This document shows positions 46,651 to 47,183 of a DNA stretch of 47,183 nucleotides, piece by piece. This DNA comes from Candidatus Cloacimonadota bacterium (lineage in GTDB: Bacteria > Cloacimonadota > Cloacimonadia > Cloacimonadales > TCS61). The position numbers were made by a program, and so were the translations under genes. Each line of letters starts with the position of its first letter. Within the stretch, counting starts at the first letter, position 1. A model generated the notes under the pieces. That model made no database searches. It was not told the DNA's origin and saw only the letters and a program-made list of their open reading frames with translations. The DNA lies in contig JAIORE010000030.1 in the NCBI GenBank assembly GCA_021108315.1, forward strand, positions 1 to 47,183. Direction: 5' to 3'.

Positions 46651-46726
46651 TGGCAGGCTAGGCAGGAATCGAACCCGCAACCCCCGGTTTTGGAGACCGG
46701 TGCTCTACCAATTGAGCTACTAACCT
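46651..46726 (-). tRNA. trnW: tRNA-Trp (CCA anticodon)
   Basis: The 76-base gene folds into a full cloverleaf: acceptor AGGTTAG/CTAGCCT with one G-T pair, D stem GCTC/GAGC, anticodon stem CCGGT/ACCGG with loop CTCCAAA (anticodon CCA), and T stem GCGGG/CCTGC with loop TTCGATT. The discriminator is G and the 3' CCA is encoded. It lies between rpmG and secE in the same direction and is probably cut from the shared transcript. Confidence 0.97.
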
Positions 46727-46740
46727 ACTTCTTTTAAATT

Positions 46741-46890
46741 TTATCTTGTTTGCTTATGTTCTGTGTGCTTTCTACATTTTGGGCAGAATTTTTTAAAAGC
46801 TACTCTTCCAGGATGTTTTCTTCTGTTCTTTGTAGTAGAATAATTTCTATTCTTACATTCTTCACAAGCTAATATTATTATTTCACGCAT
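46741..46890 (-). CDS. rpmG: 50S ribosomal protein L33
   Basis: This short gene encodes 49 residues: MREIIILACEECKNRNYST, then TKNRRKHPGRVAFKKF, then CPKCRKHTEHKQTR. The four cysteines (9, 12, 36, 39) form the zinc ribbon of the C+ type of L33, a small protein near the ribosomal E site. It starts nine bases after the tuf stop and is followed 14 bases later by tRNA-Trp. The tuf-rpmG-trnW-secE order is a well-known bacterial arrangement, which supports the call. Confidence 0.95.
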   Translation of the reverse strand: MREIIILACEECKNRNYSTTKNRRKHPGRVAFKKFCPKCRKHTEHKQTR

Positions 46891-46899
46891 AAAAGTACC

Positions 46900-47183
46900 T
46901 TATCCAATTATTTCGCTAACAACGCCAGCACCGATTGTTCTGCCACCTTCACGGATAGCATAACGAAGCCCTTTTTCCATAGCAATAGGAGTAATCAATT
47001 CTGCATTCACAGTTACATTATCTCCTGGCATAACCATTTCTACACCTTCAGGAAGGATTACCGAACCGGTAACATCTGTTGTACGGAAATAGAATTGAGG
47101 ACGATAACCTGTGAAAAATGGTTTATGACGTCCACCTTCATCTTTTGTCAAAATATAAGTCTCAGCTTTGAATTTAGTATGAG
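46900..47183 (-). CDS. tuf: Elongation factor Tu, C-terminal part (cut by the window edge)
   Basis: Only the last 94 or so codons of EF-Tu are in the window; the frame runs off the right edge. Visible are [39 protein letters not shown], the EMVMPGDNV segment and the end [19 protein letters not shown], all domain III of EF-Tu, which delivers aminoacyl-tRNA to the ribosome. [13 protein letters not shown] is a region where kirromycin-class resistance changes map; nothing unusual is seen there. Confidence 0.97.
   Translation of the reverse strand, partial: HTKFKAETYILTKDEGGRHKPFFTGYRPQFYFRTTDVTGSVILPEGVEMVMPGDNVTVNAELITPIAMEKGLRYAIREGGRTIGAGVVSEIIG

Overview
The window looks like a chromosomal segment of an AT-rich, Gram-negative bacterium of the FCB superphylum. 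Candidatus Cloacimonadota or a close relative is the best guess. This rests on a GWxTD-domain protein, a secreted protein ending in a FlgD/type IX-like sorting module (YPNPFNPSTTISF), a TIGR01201-type HU protein, a PduO-type cobalamin adenosyltransferase, and many short palindromic intergenic repeats. The assignment is inference from gene content; no 16S rRNA is present.

Layout. (1) 0.1-2.4 kb, minus strand: an envelope M48 peptidase-like lipoprotein whose first zinc ligand is substituted, then a DUF1007 protein and a NicO-type Ni/Co transporter two bases apart. (2) 2.7-5.8 kb, plus strand: an AAA-ATPase/PD-(D/E)XK gene broken by an internal deletion, a GWxTD protein, a cobalamin adenosyltransferase and a LemA-like protein. 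(3) 6.0-18.1 kb: one uninterrupted 12.1 kb gene for a protein of about 4029 residues made almost wholly of about 116 TPR units. The register is strikingly exact: a net 93 x 34 residues, then 7 x 33, then 15 x 34, then one final unit and a short basic tail. (4) 18.1-21.9 kb: a repeat island with four copies of a ~128 bp palindromic element, two copies of a second inverted repeat, a duplicated terminator, a toxin-antitoxin pair whose PIN toxin is frameshifted, an HU protein, a lipoprotein, and a DUF559 nuclease gene sitting between two copies of the ~128 bp element. (5) 21.9-27.3 kb: thioredoxin, a large secreted sorting-domain protein carrying a palindrome and a 7-bp microsatellite inside its C-terminal signal, an N-acetylmuramoyl-L-alanine amidase and an MFS transporter. 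(6) 27.7-47.2 kb: obgE on the plus strand, then a long minus-strand housekeeping block.

Read in the direction of transcription, that block is tuf (partial), rpmG, tRNA-Trp, secE, nusG, rplK, rplA, rplJ, rplL, rpoB, rpoC, rpsL, rpsG, fusA, prmC, murA, mnmA and a lipoprotein. It is the classical rif and str operons fused into one cluster, with release-factor methylation, cell-wall and tRNA-thiolation genes appended. It looks ordinary and intact.

The parts most worth a second look are the giant TPR gene with its phase-shifted block, the DUF559 gene apparently packaged between palindromic repeats that supply its ribosome binding site and stop codon, and the slippage-prone repeat in the sorting signal of the secreted protein.
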